From Trinickia fusca (GTDB lineage: Bacteria > Pseudomonadota > Gammaproteobacteria > Burkholderiales > Burkholderiaceae), in assembly GCF_003628145.1 (NCBI RefSeq), contig NZ_RBZV01000005.1:124001-188000 (forward strand): a stretch of 64,000 nucleotides of DNA, written 5' to 3'. Each line of letters starts with the position of its first letter. Within the stretch, counting starts at the first letter, position 1. A model generated the notes under the pieces. The model was not told where the DNA came from and did not search any database. It was given only the letters and a program-made list of their open reading frames with translations. Shown one piece after another: positions 1-9,748 of the stretch. A program made the translations under genes and the position numbers.

Positions 1-1
1 G

Positions 2-1624
<1,623 letters not shown>

Positions 1625-1652
1625 TCGAGGCTGCTGTAATCAGGTAACGCCA

Positions 1653-1685
1653 GGCCCGGCGTGACAACACACCGGGTCTTTTTTT
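1653..1685 (+). terminator. Intrinsic terminator of rpoD
   Basis: A 7-bp stem (GGCCCGG paired with CCGGGTC, one G-U pair) with a 12-nt loop is followed by a run of seven to eight T. It lies 28 bp after the rpoD stop and separates rpoD from the tRNA gene. Confidence 0.85.
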
Positions 1686-1703
1686 GCAGTGACGTTTTAT
1701 TTA

Positions 1704-1779
1704 GGGCCTGTAGCTCAGGGGTTAGAGCAGTCGACTCATAATCGATTGGTCGTGGGTTCGAAACCCACCGGGCCCACCA
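1704..1779 (+). tRNA. tRNA-Ile (CAU anticodon, lysidine type)
   Basis: A full cloverleaf can be drawn: a 7-bp acceptor stem (GGGCCTG with CGGGCCC), a D arm (GCTC..GAGC), an anticodon arm GTCGA-CTCATAA-TCGAT with anticodon CAU at 1737-1739, a T arm (GTGGG-TTCGAAA-CCCAC), and an encoded CCA. An elongator tRNA with CAU could be Met or the AUA-reading Ile2. The acceptor and arm sequences fit tRNA-Ile2, whose C34 is converted to lysidine by TilS. Its 3' end is 30 bp from the left end of the transposon, so it is the probable landmark for TnsD/TniQ targeting. Confidence 0.93.
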
Positions 1780-1793
1780 GTTTTCTTTCTGCA

Positions 1794-1809
1794 CGCACAA
1801 AAGCCCGCT
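1794..1809 (+). terminator. Left half of the tRNA-Ile terminator, split by the transposon
   Basis: GCACAAAAGCCCGCT is the ascending arm of a hairpin whose other arm (AGCGGGCTTTTGTG followed by six T) is at 54635-54654. Joined without the transposon they give a 14-bp stem with an ATTT loop and a T run, a strong intrinsic terminator for tRNA-Ile. The last five bases (CCGCT) are the target-site duplication. Confidence 0.85.
1805..1809 (+). repeat. Target-site duplication CCGCT, left copy
   Basis: Five bases immediately outside the transposon's left TGT end, identical to 54627-54631. A 5-bp duplication is the signature of Tn7-family transposition. Confidence 0.9.
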
Positions 1810-1885
1810 TGTGCCGTTAAGCATAAAGTGGCCACTTGGACACGTTATGCTTCATTTCCCGATGGGACGCGTTTTGCTTTATCGG
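1810..1885 (+). repeat. Transposon left end with TnsB-type motifs
   Basis: The terminal TGTGCCGTTA is followed by TTAAGCATAAAG (1817-1828), GTTATGCTTCATT (1844-1856) and TTTTGCTTTATCGG (1872-1885). These resemble the right-end motif CTTATGCTTTATT in one or the other orientation. The arrangement of a short terminal repeat plus several inner sites is typical of Tn7-like ends. Confidence 0.75.
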
Positions 1886-1936
1886 GTAACGGTGCTAGGG
1901 TGATGGGTTTTGCCGCGTGAAGCTGGGCGTAGACGT

Positions 1937-1960
1937 AAAAAAGCCGGCGCGTAGGCCGGC
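1937..1960 (-). terminator. Terminator of the tniQ-tnsC-tnsAB operon
   Basis: Read on the minus strand, a GCCGGC/GCCGGC stem with a 6-nt loop is followed by six T. It lies 30 bp beyond the tniQ stop. Four T follow the stem on the plus strand, so it may also weakly stop transcription coming from tRNA-Ile, whose own terminator is broken. Confidence 0.75.
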
Positions 1961-1990
1961 GTTTTCGTTGGTCGATGGGGGACGGGTCGC

Positions 1991-3289
1991 CTAGCTCACG
2001 CCGAGCGTCTCCTTAACCTCCTGTAGGACGTCGATGACGCCTCGGATGCTGCCCAGTACCTCCTTCGGTACGCGAGCATTTAGCTCCCGTAGGTTGATTG
2101 CCTTGCCGTCGGCGAGGATATCCCTGCACGCGGCCTCGATGACGGTGCGAGCATTGTCCACGCTTCGTTCTTTCCGGCGCTGCATGTATTGCGTCCAGCG
2201 CTCGGCCAAAACGCGCGCCTCCTTGTTCGCGTGTTGATAAAGCAGTCGGGCGTCGACGTCGAGCCTGCATGCGGCCTCGGACACGCTGATGATTGACGGT
2301 AGTTTGCCGAATGCCCGCAGCTCATCCCGTACGTTCTCCCAGTCGATTGCGCGAGCCGCCGCACGTTTTGTCTCGTCCGGAAACAGCAGTGCCAGCTGAT
2401 GGATTTCCGCCGAACATGGTGCCCAGCCGATTAAATCACCCGTGAGCAACTGCGACAGTGCCAATCCTGTCTGTGATGCGATGCGCAGATGCGCCGGCAA
2501 TGCGGGTGCACCAGCCTGCTTCAGCCAATAGTGAACCGTTGTCTTGCTCAGACCTACTCGCCGGGCGAAAAGCGCCCCCTTGCCGTTGTCCAGCCGGGTA
2601 ACGAGCGTTTGTATTGCGTCCAGCATTGCCTGCCGGCTTGGGGGCGTCTCAAGGGACGCTTGCGCCTTCAGCATTGCACCGACCTGGGTGGCCTTCCAAA
2701 GCTCTTCTGGCGTGGCAGTGGGAGGCGGCTCGCCGTCTCCGAGGAAGGCGCCGCAGTGTGCGCACCAGCCAGGCACGACGTAGGCGGACTTGTGTCGCGC
2801 GTCGGGGCGGCCGCAATCCGGACAGATATGCACCAATTCGGCCTTGTGTCTGGCGCATACGGTTACTGCACCCACGTCCCATGCGAGGCGGAAATACGGT
2901 GTTTTGCCGCTTTCCTTGTCTTCGGCGAAGCACGCTGGACACCAGCGTGCTCGCGTCGCCGCGAGGCTCGTCTGGGCGATGACGTCACGCCATGGCAACA
3001 GCGTGAGCCTGTCCAGTCGCTCGACGCTCGTCAGGGCAGAGAGCGCGGCCGACCAGTTGCTCGCCGCGTCTCCGATGCCGCCAATGTTTCCCGCGTGCCA
3101 TTCGTGTTTCTCGGAAAGCTCCCAGCCAACGGTCCCAGCGACTTGCCGACAAAGCGCTGCGACGGACACGCTATGCGATACGGCCAGCCGGCAGAAGTAG
3201 CTGAGCAGGCTCTCAACCTCGGGCGTGCCGACGCCGATGGGCGTGAGGGCATGCAGCGTCGAACGTGGATTCGAAATCGAATAGCTCAT
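1991..3289 (-). CDS. tniQ: TniQ/TnsD-family target-selection protein
   Basis: This 432-residue protein chooses the insertion site for the transposase and hands it to TnsC. The N-terminal TniQ segment (LTPIGVGTPEVESLLSYFCR) is followed by cysteine pairs that form a zinc-binding region (CPACF, CARH, CPDC, CAHC, roughly residues 115-185). Further on is a helix-turn-helix-like stretch (VGLSKTTVHYWLKQAG). The start chosen is the ATG at 3289: it overlaps the tnsC stop as ATGA and has AGGAG upstream. An upstream frame extension to 3511 lies inside tnsC and is rejected. It is shorter than Tn7 TnsD (508 residues) but longer than Cas-linked TniQ proteins. Since the element sits 30 bp after tRNA-Ile, I infer that it recognises that tRNA gene. 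Confidence 0.88.
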   Translation of the reverse strand: MSYSISNPRSTLHALTPIGVGTPEVESLLSYFCRLAVSHSVSVAALCRQVAGTVGWELSEKHEWHAGNIGGIGDAASNWSAALSALTSVERLDRLTLLPWRDVIAQTSLAATRARWCPACFAEDKESGKTPYFRLAWDVGAVTVCARHKAELVHICPDCGRPDARHKSAYVVPGWCAHCGAFLGDGEPPPTATPEELWKATQVGAMLKAQASLETPPSRQAMLDAIQTLVTRLDNGKGALFARRVGLSKTTVHYWLKQAGAPALPAHLRIASQTGLALSQLLTGDLIGWAPCSAEIHQLALLFPDETKRAAARAIDWENVRDELRAFGKLPSIISVSEAACRLDVDARLLYQHANKEARVLAERWTQYMQRRKERSVDNARTVIEAACRDILADGKAINLRELNARVPKEVLGSIRGVIDVLQEVKETLGVS

Positions 3290-4326
3290 GCTGCACTCCT
3301 TCCGCCAGCCGATGCCTGACGGCGCTGTGTGGGCATGATGCGGGTAAGGCCGGGATTGATGGCCTCCTCGCCCTCGAGGATTTCGGTGAGAATCCGGTCT
3401 CGCTGCGCCTCCGTGAGCAACGCTCGCCGGAGTGCCTCGGTGGACCAGCGACCGTCGGCTTTGGCCAGCCTGGCTGCTCGGACAAGCACGCTGCTTAACG
3501 TGCCAATGCAACCGAGCGTGTTTTCATGGAGTGCCTCCGCGTAACGCGTCAACTCGCCGCCCCACAGCGCGGGCAGCATCTTTTCGAATGCCTGGATGCA
3601 GGCGACGAACGCACGAACGTCTTCGGGGCGGTCCTGCCGATAGCGTTCGAAGTGCAGTACATGATGGCGCCGCGCGAGTTGTCCGGACAACGACATGAGC
3701 GGGTACAGGTCGTAGGACCCGACCAGTACCATCTGTGTGCCGCATTTGTTCACCAGCGACTTCAGTGTATCGAGATGAATCTCCAGCCTGGAACTGTTCC
3801 GCGTCTGGTGAATGATGTGTGCGGCTTCGTCGATGACGAGAAATTGGACTCTCCGCTCTCGCAGTGCGCGTTCGACGGCCGTCCTCAACGCCCCGAGACT
3901 GTTGCCACCGGCGCCGCGCGGGCGGACCATGCGTCCCGACTGCGGGTCGATGCCATAGGCCGACTTTGGTGCGTCGAGGTCGTCGCCGAGCTCAGCGAGA
4001 ATCTGGCGATAGAACAGTCGCCACGAGAATTCGTTCTCGCCAGAGGATGGGGCTTCGACGAAGATGGCCGGAATGGTTCCGGCATTCTCTTCCATTTCAA
4101 CGGCGGCCCGCTCAACCGCCGCTTCGACCATGTACCTGGCCAGCGTGGTTTTGCCGGCTCCAGTTGGACCGCAAACGAGAAGCGTGCTGTCCTGGCTGCC
4201 CGGGTAAATCAGGGTCTCCAGTTCGGACATGACATCCGCAATGCGAGGGTGTTTGATGCGCTTGCCGAGCAGAGTGCTCGCCGAATTCGGAATTGGCGAG
4301 AGCGGGGCGGAATGTTTTTGTTGCAT
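3286..4326 (-). CDS. tnsC: TnsC/TniB-family AAA+ transposition regulator
   Basis: This 346-residue ATPase links the target-selection protein to the transposase and enforces target immunity in Tn7-like systems. Walker A is GPTGAGKT at residues 53-60, and Walker B is FLVIDEAAHI with D166/E167. It lies 8 bp downstream of tnsAB and overlaps tniQ by 4 bp, so the three form one operon. It has the compact size of TniB-like proteins, shorter than Tn7 TnsC (555 residues). Confidence 0.92.
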   Translation of the reverse strand: MQQKHSAPLSPIPNSASTLLGKRIKHPRIADVMSELETLIYPGSQDSTLLVCGPTGAGKTTLARYMVEAAVERAAVEMEENAGTIPAIFVEAPSSGENEFSWRLFYRQILAELGDDLDAPKSAYGIDPQSGRMVRPRGAGGNSLGALRTAVERALRERRVQFLVIDEAAHIIHQTRNSSRLEIHLDTLKSLVNKCGTQMVLVGSYDLYPLMSLSGQLARRHHVLHFERYRQDRPEDVRAFVACIQAFEKMLPALWGGELTRYAEALHENTLGCIGTLSSVLVRAARLAKADGRWSTEALRRALLTEAQRDRILTEILEGEEAINPGLTRIMPTQRRQASAGGRSAA

Positions 4327-4334
4327 GAATCACC

Positions 4335-7040
4335 TCAAAACGTGTCAAGGTCAGGAATGTCGTCCCACGCCGCTGCCTCGGGCGGCGATTGGACCGGATT
4401 GTTTGTTGATGTCGTTGATGACCTTGTCTCTGCCGGCGATTCGGCAGCACTGGATGTTTCCTCGATGAGGCTAAATCGATGTAGAGGAGCGAAGGGGGCG
4501 ATGCTCGCGAACTGCAAACTGTTGTAAAGCGACTTGTTTTCCGCCTGGCGTTCGAAGGCAACGGCCATCGCGCCCTCTGGCGTGAAGGTGCGCATGAACT
4601 CCTTCAGCCGCTGCGCTTCCTGTTCATCGTTGACGGATGTGCGGAAGCGTCGGTCGTATTCTTGCGTCAGCGCTTTCCGCTCGTTTTCGGTTAGCTGCCC
4701 GAGACCACTCAAACTTGGGCAGACGGCCTGAACCCATTGGTCTTTGACGCGTACATAGACGGACGATGCATCCCACGGGTCATACCTGACGGGAAGTCGT
4801 TGGCCGGAAACCTGATATGACCGGAATGCGGGGTGGTGGTAGAGCCGCTCGTTCACCTTTACGCCGCGCTGTGGATGAATTTGTCGCAGGCCTTCCCGGT
4901 CAACCGGCGGGCATGTCGCAATCAGGAAGTCGCGGTTGAATTGGATATGCAGATGCTCGCGCGAGCCGCTTTCGCGCAAGCCGCGCAGAAATGCTTCGCG
5001 GGGGGACTCGCCCAGAACGGGATGCGGCTCCTGGTCGTAGAATTCCGTGGCCCAGTATTCGACTCCGTAATAGAGCGGCTCGAGCGTCCACTCGGCGAGG
5101 TTCTTGGGCAGATGCGAACCGGAGACCATCCGGACGTGCTTTGTGGCCTTCGTATTGCCCGCGAGACCGTGTATGTAATTGACGTTCAGACGGCCGAACA
5201 TGCGCTCGAGTACCGCACCGTGACGCGGGTTGCCGGATGGGCGAAAACGCAGGTGGCAACCCATTGCCTTGAGAAAGGATTTAAATGCATCAGACCGGAA
5301 GTCGCTGCCGTTATCGACGACGACAATTTCGGGTAGCCGATGAAAGCGGCGCACCATGTCGCGAACCGCCATCATGACTGAGTGGTACGACGGCGGGTCA
5401 TACGTCAGGAACATGCCGACAATGCGGCGCGGATATGCGTCCACGGCGAGGGACAACCAGGGCCTGCCGAGATTCTTGCCCGTGCGACTGGAGATGAGTT
5501 CGATGTCCAGTTCTGTATGGTCGATGTGCACGTACTGAAAGGGGCGGCTGCCATGTATCGGCGTGTGGTAGTGGAGGACGTCGACGAACGCGTCCTTCTG
5601 GTATGCGATGCGTTTCCCTTCACGGGTCCGTACGTCGCGGTTGGTTACCTGTGATTTGATGTGCTTAATCAAAGTCGGGTATGACGGCGCGAGCACGTTT
5701 TCCTGCGCGCACATCACCACCAGGTGCCGATGACAGGTCTTGTAGTTAATGGCCTTGCTGTTCCGCCAGTGCTCGTCAATGACGCGGTCCATCAGGTCAA
5801 TCTGTTCGTCACTCAGACGGGCAGTGTGATTTCCACGTGCGCTGATGTGCGGCACAAGGGCGAGAATCTCATGGTCTCCATTGGCCCGCGCGATGGCTTG
5901 ACGGTTGCTCCAGCGACGCAATGTGCGTGAGGAAACCGCTGCCGACTCCGACTGGAGCAGCGTCTGGCGCCGAAGTGCTTCCGCGTACTCTTCTTCGGTA
6001 TATCGGCTCAGACCGAGGTCGGCAGGCGGTGCCGCCTCGAGGACCCGGATGCGATTTTCGTCATGAGCCGCAAGGAGCCAGTCACGCTGAAGCTCCATGG
6101 TCGTATGGTCCTGTCTGTTGCAGACCAAGCTTTTTTCGCCGACCAGCGTGATGGTCAGTTCCTGACCTTCGAATTCGAACCGGGTGCCGACGGCGACATG
6201 AAGCGCGAAGCGTTCGTAGCCGGGCGGCGTTGCGCGATGCGACTCCGCATAAAGGAACTCGCGAAGCGTTTTGTCCCGATAGATTCGGAAGCGTCGGGGG
6301 TTGCGTAGGGACTCGCGGTCAAGGTCCGTTACAACGAGCTGGTCGGCGATGGCCTTGTTCAACTGGTCGGCGCTCAGTGCGTACGGCGGCTCGAGCAAGG
6401 CGTAGAAATGCAGGGCGCCATGTTCCTTCAGTGCGGCATCGAGACGAGCGAGAACATCAGCAGGGCACGGTTCAGCCGCCGGGAGGTAGTAGTCGGCGAG
6501 GTGCTGCAGGTTTTCGATGCGGCGCCGGGGAATGGCGGCATCGCTGCGAATCCGATAACGGATGCCGCGTTCGGCGAGTTGCTCCTCGATTTGCCGCGAG
6601 TACCAGTTCCCATCCTCGTCGCGTTGATAACGATAGGGGTATTTCTCTGCCAGCCGGGTCAGCTTCGCCTCGGACTTCCATTCCTCAAGCGCGATGCCAT
6701 CCTGGCCAATCAAGAGGAAGTCTGGGGTGTGATGAATCGCCCGGATTTCGCCGGTGGCGTCGTCGACCAGGGTGAGCGGCAACTTGCACGGCTGCGGATA
6801 AAACTCCAGTACATGTTCGTCGTATTCGAACCCGATAGCGGCGGCGAACTCGATGCCGTAGCTCTCCGTCGCGATTTCGCGCGCCATCTTTCGGCTCGCC
6901 ACGTAGGTGATGACGTTGCCTCCGTTGGAGGCTACGTCCCGAACCGGTGCATGGATTCGAGCTTCCTGGACCAACTTGCGGCCCGCTGGCGGCGTTCCCA
7001 GATGGTCGAACAGGTCGGTCAGTTGTCCTTTGCTAAGCAT
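4335..7040 (-). CDS. tnsAB: TnsA-TnsB fusion transposase
   Basis: One protein carries both catalytic activities of the Tn7 transposase. Numbering from the ATG at 7040 (901 residues), the first ~130 residues match the TnsA nuclease that cuts 5' ends: E64, D107 in TPDFLL, and E120-W-K122. The rest is TnsB: a central rve (DDE) domain with D507 (HIDHTELD), D576 (VVVDNGSDF) and E612 (HGAVLERMFGRLN), a D-35-E spacing, then a Mu-type C-terminus that should bind TnsC. The frame extends to a TTG at 7142, but the ATG at 7040 has GAGGA at good distance and is preferred. With both nucleases present, cut-and-paste transposition is predicted. Confidence 0.93.
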   Translation of the reverse strand: MLSKGQLTDLFDHLGTPPAGRKLVQEARIHAPVRDVASNGGNVITYVASRKMAREIATESYGIEFAAAIGFEYDEHVLEFYPQPCKLPLTLVDDATGEIRAIHHTPDFLLIGQDGIALEEWKSEAKLTRLAEKYPYRYQRDEDGNWYSRQIEEQLAERGIRYRIRSDAAIPRRRIENLQHLADYYLPAAEPCPADVLARLDAALKEHGALHFYALLEPPYALSADQLNKAIADQLVVTDLDRESLRNPRRFRIYRDKTLREFLYAESHRATPPGYERFALHVAVGTRFEFEGQELTITLVGEKSLVCNRQDHTTMELQRDWLLAAHDENRIRVLEAAPPADLGLSRYTEEEYAEALRRQTLLQSESAAVSSRTLRRWSNRQAIARANGDHEILALVPHISARGNHTARLSDEQIDLMDRVIDEHWRNSKAINYKTCHRHLVVMCAQENVLAPSYPTLIKHIKSQVTNRDVRTREGKRIAYQKDAFVDVLHYHTPIHGSRPFQYVHIDHTELDIELISSRTGKNLGRPWLSLAVDAYPRRIVGMFLTYDPPSYHSVMMAVRDMVRRFHRLPEIVVVDNGSDFRSDAFKSFLKAMGCHLRFRPSGNPRHGAVLERMFGRLNVNYIHGLAGNTKATKHVRMVSGSHLPKNLAEWTLEPLYYGVEYWATEFYDQEPHPVLGESPREAFLRGLRESGSREHLHIQFNRDFLIATCPPVDREGLRQIHPQRGVKVNERLYHHPAFRSYQVSGQRLPVRYDPWDASSVYVRVKDQWVQAVCPSLSGLGQLTENERKALTQEYDRRFRTSVNDEQEAQRLKEFMRTFTPEGAMAVAFERQAENKSLYNSLQFASIAPFAPLHRFSLIEETSSAAESPAETRSSTTSTNNPVQSPPEAAAWDDIPDLDTF

Positions 7041-7094
7041 TACGTCCTCAAAGAAATTGCCTACAAAGGACGTGTAGCGCTGCGGGTATCCGAC

Positions 7095-7110
7095 CGGTCG
7101 AATACGACCG
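7095..7110. promoter_or_regulatory. Palindrome in the divergent tnsAB / DUF6471 promoter region
   Basis: CGGTCG-AATA-CGACCG is a perfect 6-bp inverted repeat in the 109 bp between the divergent starts of tnsAB and the small gene at 7150. Its position suits an operator controlling transposase expression. The binding protein is unknown; the neighbouring small protein is a candidate. Confidence 0.5.
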
Positions 7111-7149
7111 ATAGTTCTGTGCGAGAATTCGTGCTTCGTCAAAAATCAC

Positions 7150-7437
7150 ATGCCAATTCAGGGCAAATATGCAGCGATGAACGACATGCCGCTCCAAAGA
7201 ACAGCGTCGAAAGCGGAGCCCTATGGCTCGTGGGAAGAGACCGCAAGGGAACTGATAGTCGAGAAGATGTACCGGAAGCGCGTGAGCTACAAGCAGCTTG
7301 CTAGACGCCTGGAGAAGTTCGGAATTGACGAGTCGGCGGACCAGATAAACCGGAAGGTCAACCGAAAGAAGTTCTCGGCCGCGTTCCTGCTCGCTTGCCT
7401 GGCGGCGATGGGTATCAAGTCCGTTCGGATTGTGTAG
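7150..7437 (+). CDS. DUF6471-type small protein, candidate transposon regulator
   Basis: A protein of up to 95 residues, divergent from tnsAB. The core (from YGSWEETARELIVEKMYRKR through GIDESADQINRKVNRKKFSA to the end) resembles DUF6471, short helical proteins with an XRE-like layout of the type LA-x2-L-x2-FGI. No good ribosome-binding site precedes 7150; an internal ATG at 7177 is an alternative start. Location beside the transposase with a palindrome between them suggests a regulator, but that is inference from position. Confidence 0.65.
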   Translation: MPIQGKYAAMNDMPLQRTASKAEPYGSWEETARELIVEKMYRKRVSYKQLARRLEKFGIDESADQINRKVNRKKFSAAFLLACLAAMGIKSVRIV

Positions 7438-8220
7438 TGACCGAGCGCTCGCGACACGAGCGTCGTTGCAAAAACCGCACGGGTTCAGCCATCGGAGTTG
7501 CTCCGCCTGTCGCATGGCCCTCTCACTTCGTACCCTCTCATAAATAGGGAACGATGCTATGGGCCAAAGGGCCATAGCGTACGGGCTGTGATGCTCAGGT
7601 CGGCGTTGCGCCGAACTTTCAAATTAGTAAATTTGACGGTCAGGTTCAAGATTCGTTGACCGGGGGGGATTGGCGAGGCGCCCCGTGTCCCACCAGAACC
7701 GCGACCGCATCTTGTCCCCAGAAACTGTCGACAAACCCGTGGATAAGTGCTTGAGGATGCCGCTAAGCCATTGATGCTGCTATGTTTTGTGACGATGACC
7801 TGCCGGTGAGCGCCGGCGGACGATTTACGCATTCATCCGTCGATGGCGACGAAGTTCAGGAAAGCCTTCACGATTCGGACATCGTCCTCGATGACAGCAA
7901 CGTGGCGCGGTGCATGGGAACGAGGCCGGAGCGGCGTCTGCGCCAACGACGGGGCCTCCTACGTCGAAGACGCCCTTTACTTGCAGTGCTTCAATTGCAT
8001 TGACGGCTGTCGAGCATGCTCATGCACACGAAAGACGCTATACGGTTGTGCCACACGTCGGCCGAGCACGAGCCGCCCGACGACAGGGCCACCCCGTCCG
8101 ACTGACGGGCTTCGGTGAGTGGCCGCTTGCGTGGACGGGGGCTAAAACCACCACTAGCGCGCAGGGGATAGCCGAGACTAGGGGGATAGCGTCTGAGATA
8201 TCGGCAATGGGATGGCGAAG
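7438..8220. other. 783 bp with no convincing gene
   Basis: Open frames here are short and overlap on both strands with no ribosome-binding sites. The only recognisable detail is CTTATCCACGG on the minus strand (about 7738-7748), a near match to a DnaA box, present once. The stretch probably holds remnants of older cargo. Confidence 0.4.
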
Positions 8221-8538
8221 CTAGCGTCCCAAAGGGTGCGTAGAGGCTGGCGGGCGAGGCGGCTCCATACCGGTGACAACTTGGGCGGAGAGGCTGAGTA
8301 GAAGGTTTTCCCGGGCGTAGATGCCGTAGGGAGGGCTGGGCTCAGCCTCACCACCCGGAGACACAAACCCGAGGTAATGCTCGGGGCTGAGCCATAGAAG
8401 GAGGCGATGGCCATATTTTGCGAATCGATGTCGATATACCGCGGAATGTGGCGAATTCGGTGACGGTGTATTGGGGCCCAGGTCTATAGGGCCGGTTGTG
8501 TGGCAAGTTCTAATAGTTTTACTTAAAGCTCGCTGCAA
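8221..8538 (-). CDS. Hypothetical small protein (uncertain)
   Basis: A frame of 105 residues whose C-terminal two thirds reads like protein (YRHRFAKYGHRLLLWLSPEH, then GFVSPGGEAEPSPPYGIYAR). The N-terminal ~25 residues look random, so the true start may be further in or the gene may be truncated. I do not recognise the family. No ribosome-binding site was found. Confidence 0.3.
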   Translation of the reverse strand: MQRALSKTIRTCHTTGPIDLGPNTPSPNSPHSAVYRHRFAKYGHRLLLWLSPEHYLGFVSPGGEAEPSPPYGIYARENLLLSLSAQVVTGMEPPRPPASTHPLGR

Positions 8539-8540
8539 AA

Positions 8541-8600
8541 GTTTTCCTTAATGCCTTCGGACCGCCCGTAAACCCAGGCGGGACGGGGCTTAAGGGAAAC
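8541..8600. repeat. Large imperfect hairpin of unknown role
   Basis: GTTTTCCTTAATGCC (8541-8555) pairs with GGCTTAAGGGAAAC (8587-8600). Nested inside, CCGCCC (8562-8567) pairs with GGCGGG (8577-8582) around a 9-nt loop. There is no T run, so it is not an intrinsic terminator. Confidence 0.6.
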
Positions 8601-8808
8601 TAATAGAACTAAAGCGCAGTACCCCGGAAATGCCTCAAACGCGGGGAAACCTCCACGTCCGTTGGCTCACGTGGCTCCGCCCCCGGTTTCCTCGCTCCTC
8701 CCGCCTTTTTCCGCCACTCTCCACCCGCATCCCCGCCCCAGCCAGCTTCGCGCCCGCTCATCGGTACGCTCCCGCCGCACCACTTCCCCGCCTGGCAGCC
8801 GCGCGCGC

Positions 8809-9550
8809 TCAACTCAGCGCCGCCACCGCCTTCTGATGGTAGTCACGCTCCGTGTCAATCTTGTCGGCGTTTGTGTAGTCGGACAGGTTAGCGCGCTCGC
8901 TCTCGCCTAGAAAACATGCCGTGTGCTCGCTGGCCTCTTGGCGCGGATGCGGGAGGCCATGGGACACACGTTCCTTGTTCAAAAATCTTTCGTTGGTTAG
9001 TCTCTCGACGTGGCCGCGCCCACCGGTATGAAGACTGCATCTGGCATGGCTTTGGCCATCTTGCCGAAGTGGTCTCGCATCTGCTGGCGCTGCATCGGGT
9101 CTCTCTCGGGATGTCTCCCTCCCCGGAAATTCCCGCATTTGTTGAAGACGGGAATTGAAACAGGTGCGCCGCCTAGAGCAAGTCACTCGCCTCGCCGAAC
9201 AGGTCTTCGCTTGAGCGCAGGCCCAGCCATTGGTGCAGCCCGATGTGGTCGAGGAGCGATATGAGGCGTAGACGCGCCGTCTCAGCGAACGCAGCTGCGA
9301 GCTTGGCGCGCCGAAGCACCTCGGGCACCGGAAGGCTCACAACCAGCGCTTGTTGCGCCTCGGTCAATGCGATGTCGGTCTGCGCCTTCCAAGAAGTAAT
9401 GTCTACGAGCACGACCTTCGCCGAAGGTTTACCCACTCGAACGTCGCGTAATACACCACTAGGTCGCCGTTTCGATGCATGCGTAGAGACGGAGATTGAG
9501 GGTCGCTTGGTAGCCCCGGATTGCCGATTCATACTTCTCGAAGAGCTCAA
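8809..9550 (-). pseudogene. Decayed uracil-DNA-glycosylase-superfamily-like gene
   Basis: Three consecutive minus-strand pieces in different frames read as one protein. The first ends LRSSEDLFGEASDLL (stop at 9173). The second runs APVSIPVFNKCGNFRGG to MPDAVFIPVGAATSRD (about 9163-9001). The third runs HVERLTNERFLNKERVSHGL to KAVAALS (stop at 8809). The spacing of the IPVFNKCGNF, PDAVFIPVG and HGLPHP blocks recalls the C-terminal half of a uracil-DNA-glycosylase-like family, judged from memory. At least two frameshifts (about 9165-9175 and 9005-9025) break it, and the HPSGAN-like block expected after GLPHP has diverged. It is most likely a dead remnant of earlier cargo. Confidence 0.5.
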
Positions 9551-9748
9551 AACTCACGTGCATAGCTTTCTGGCGCTTCGTCGTCTTGCCGAAAACGTTT
9601 GTAGAAACATTTTTCAAAAGGAGACTGATTTTCCGGTATACATCTTCGTCTGCGCACGTATAACATCAAAATCTCTGCGCACATTTCAAGCAAAGCATCG
9701 ACACGAGTAACTGCTTCGGCCGCGATAAATTCCGAGGGGGCTTGACCA

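Noticed and set aside
8541-8600. Integron attC site
   Set aside because: The stem lacks the GTTRRRY / RYYYAAC core sites and there is no integrase gene.
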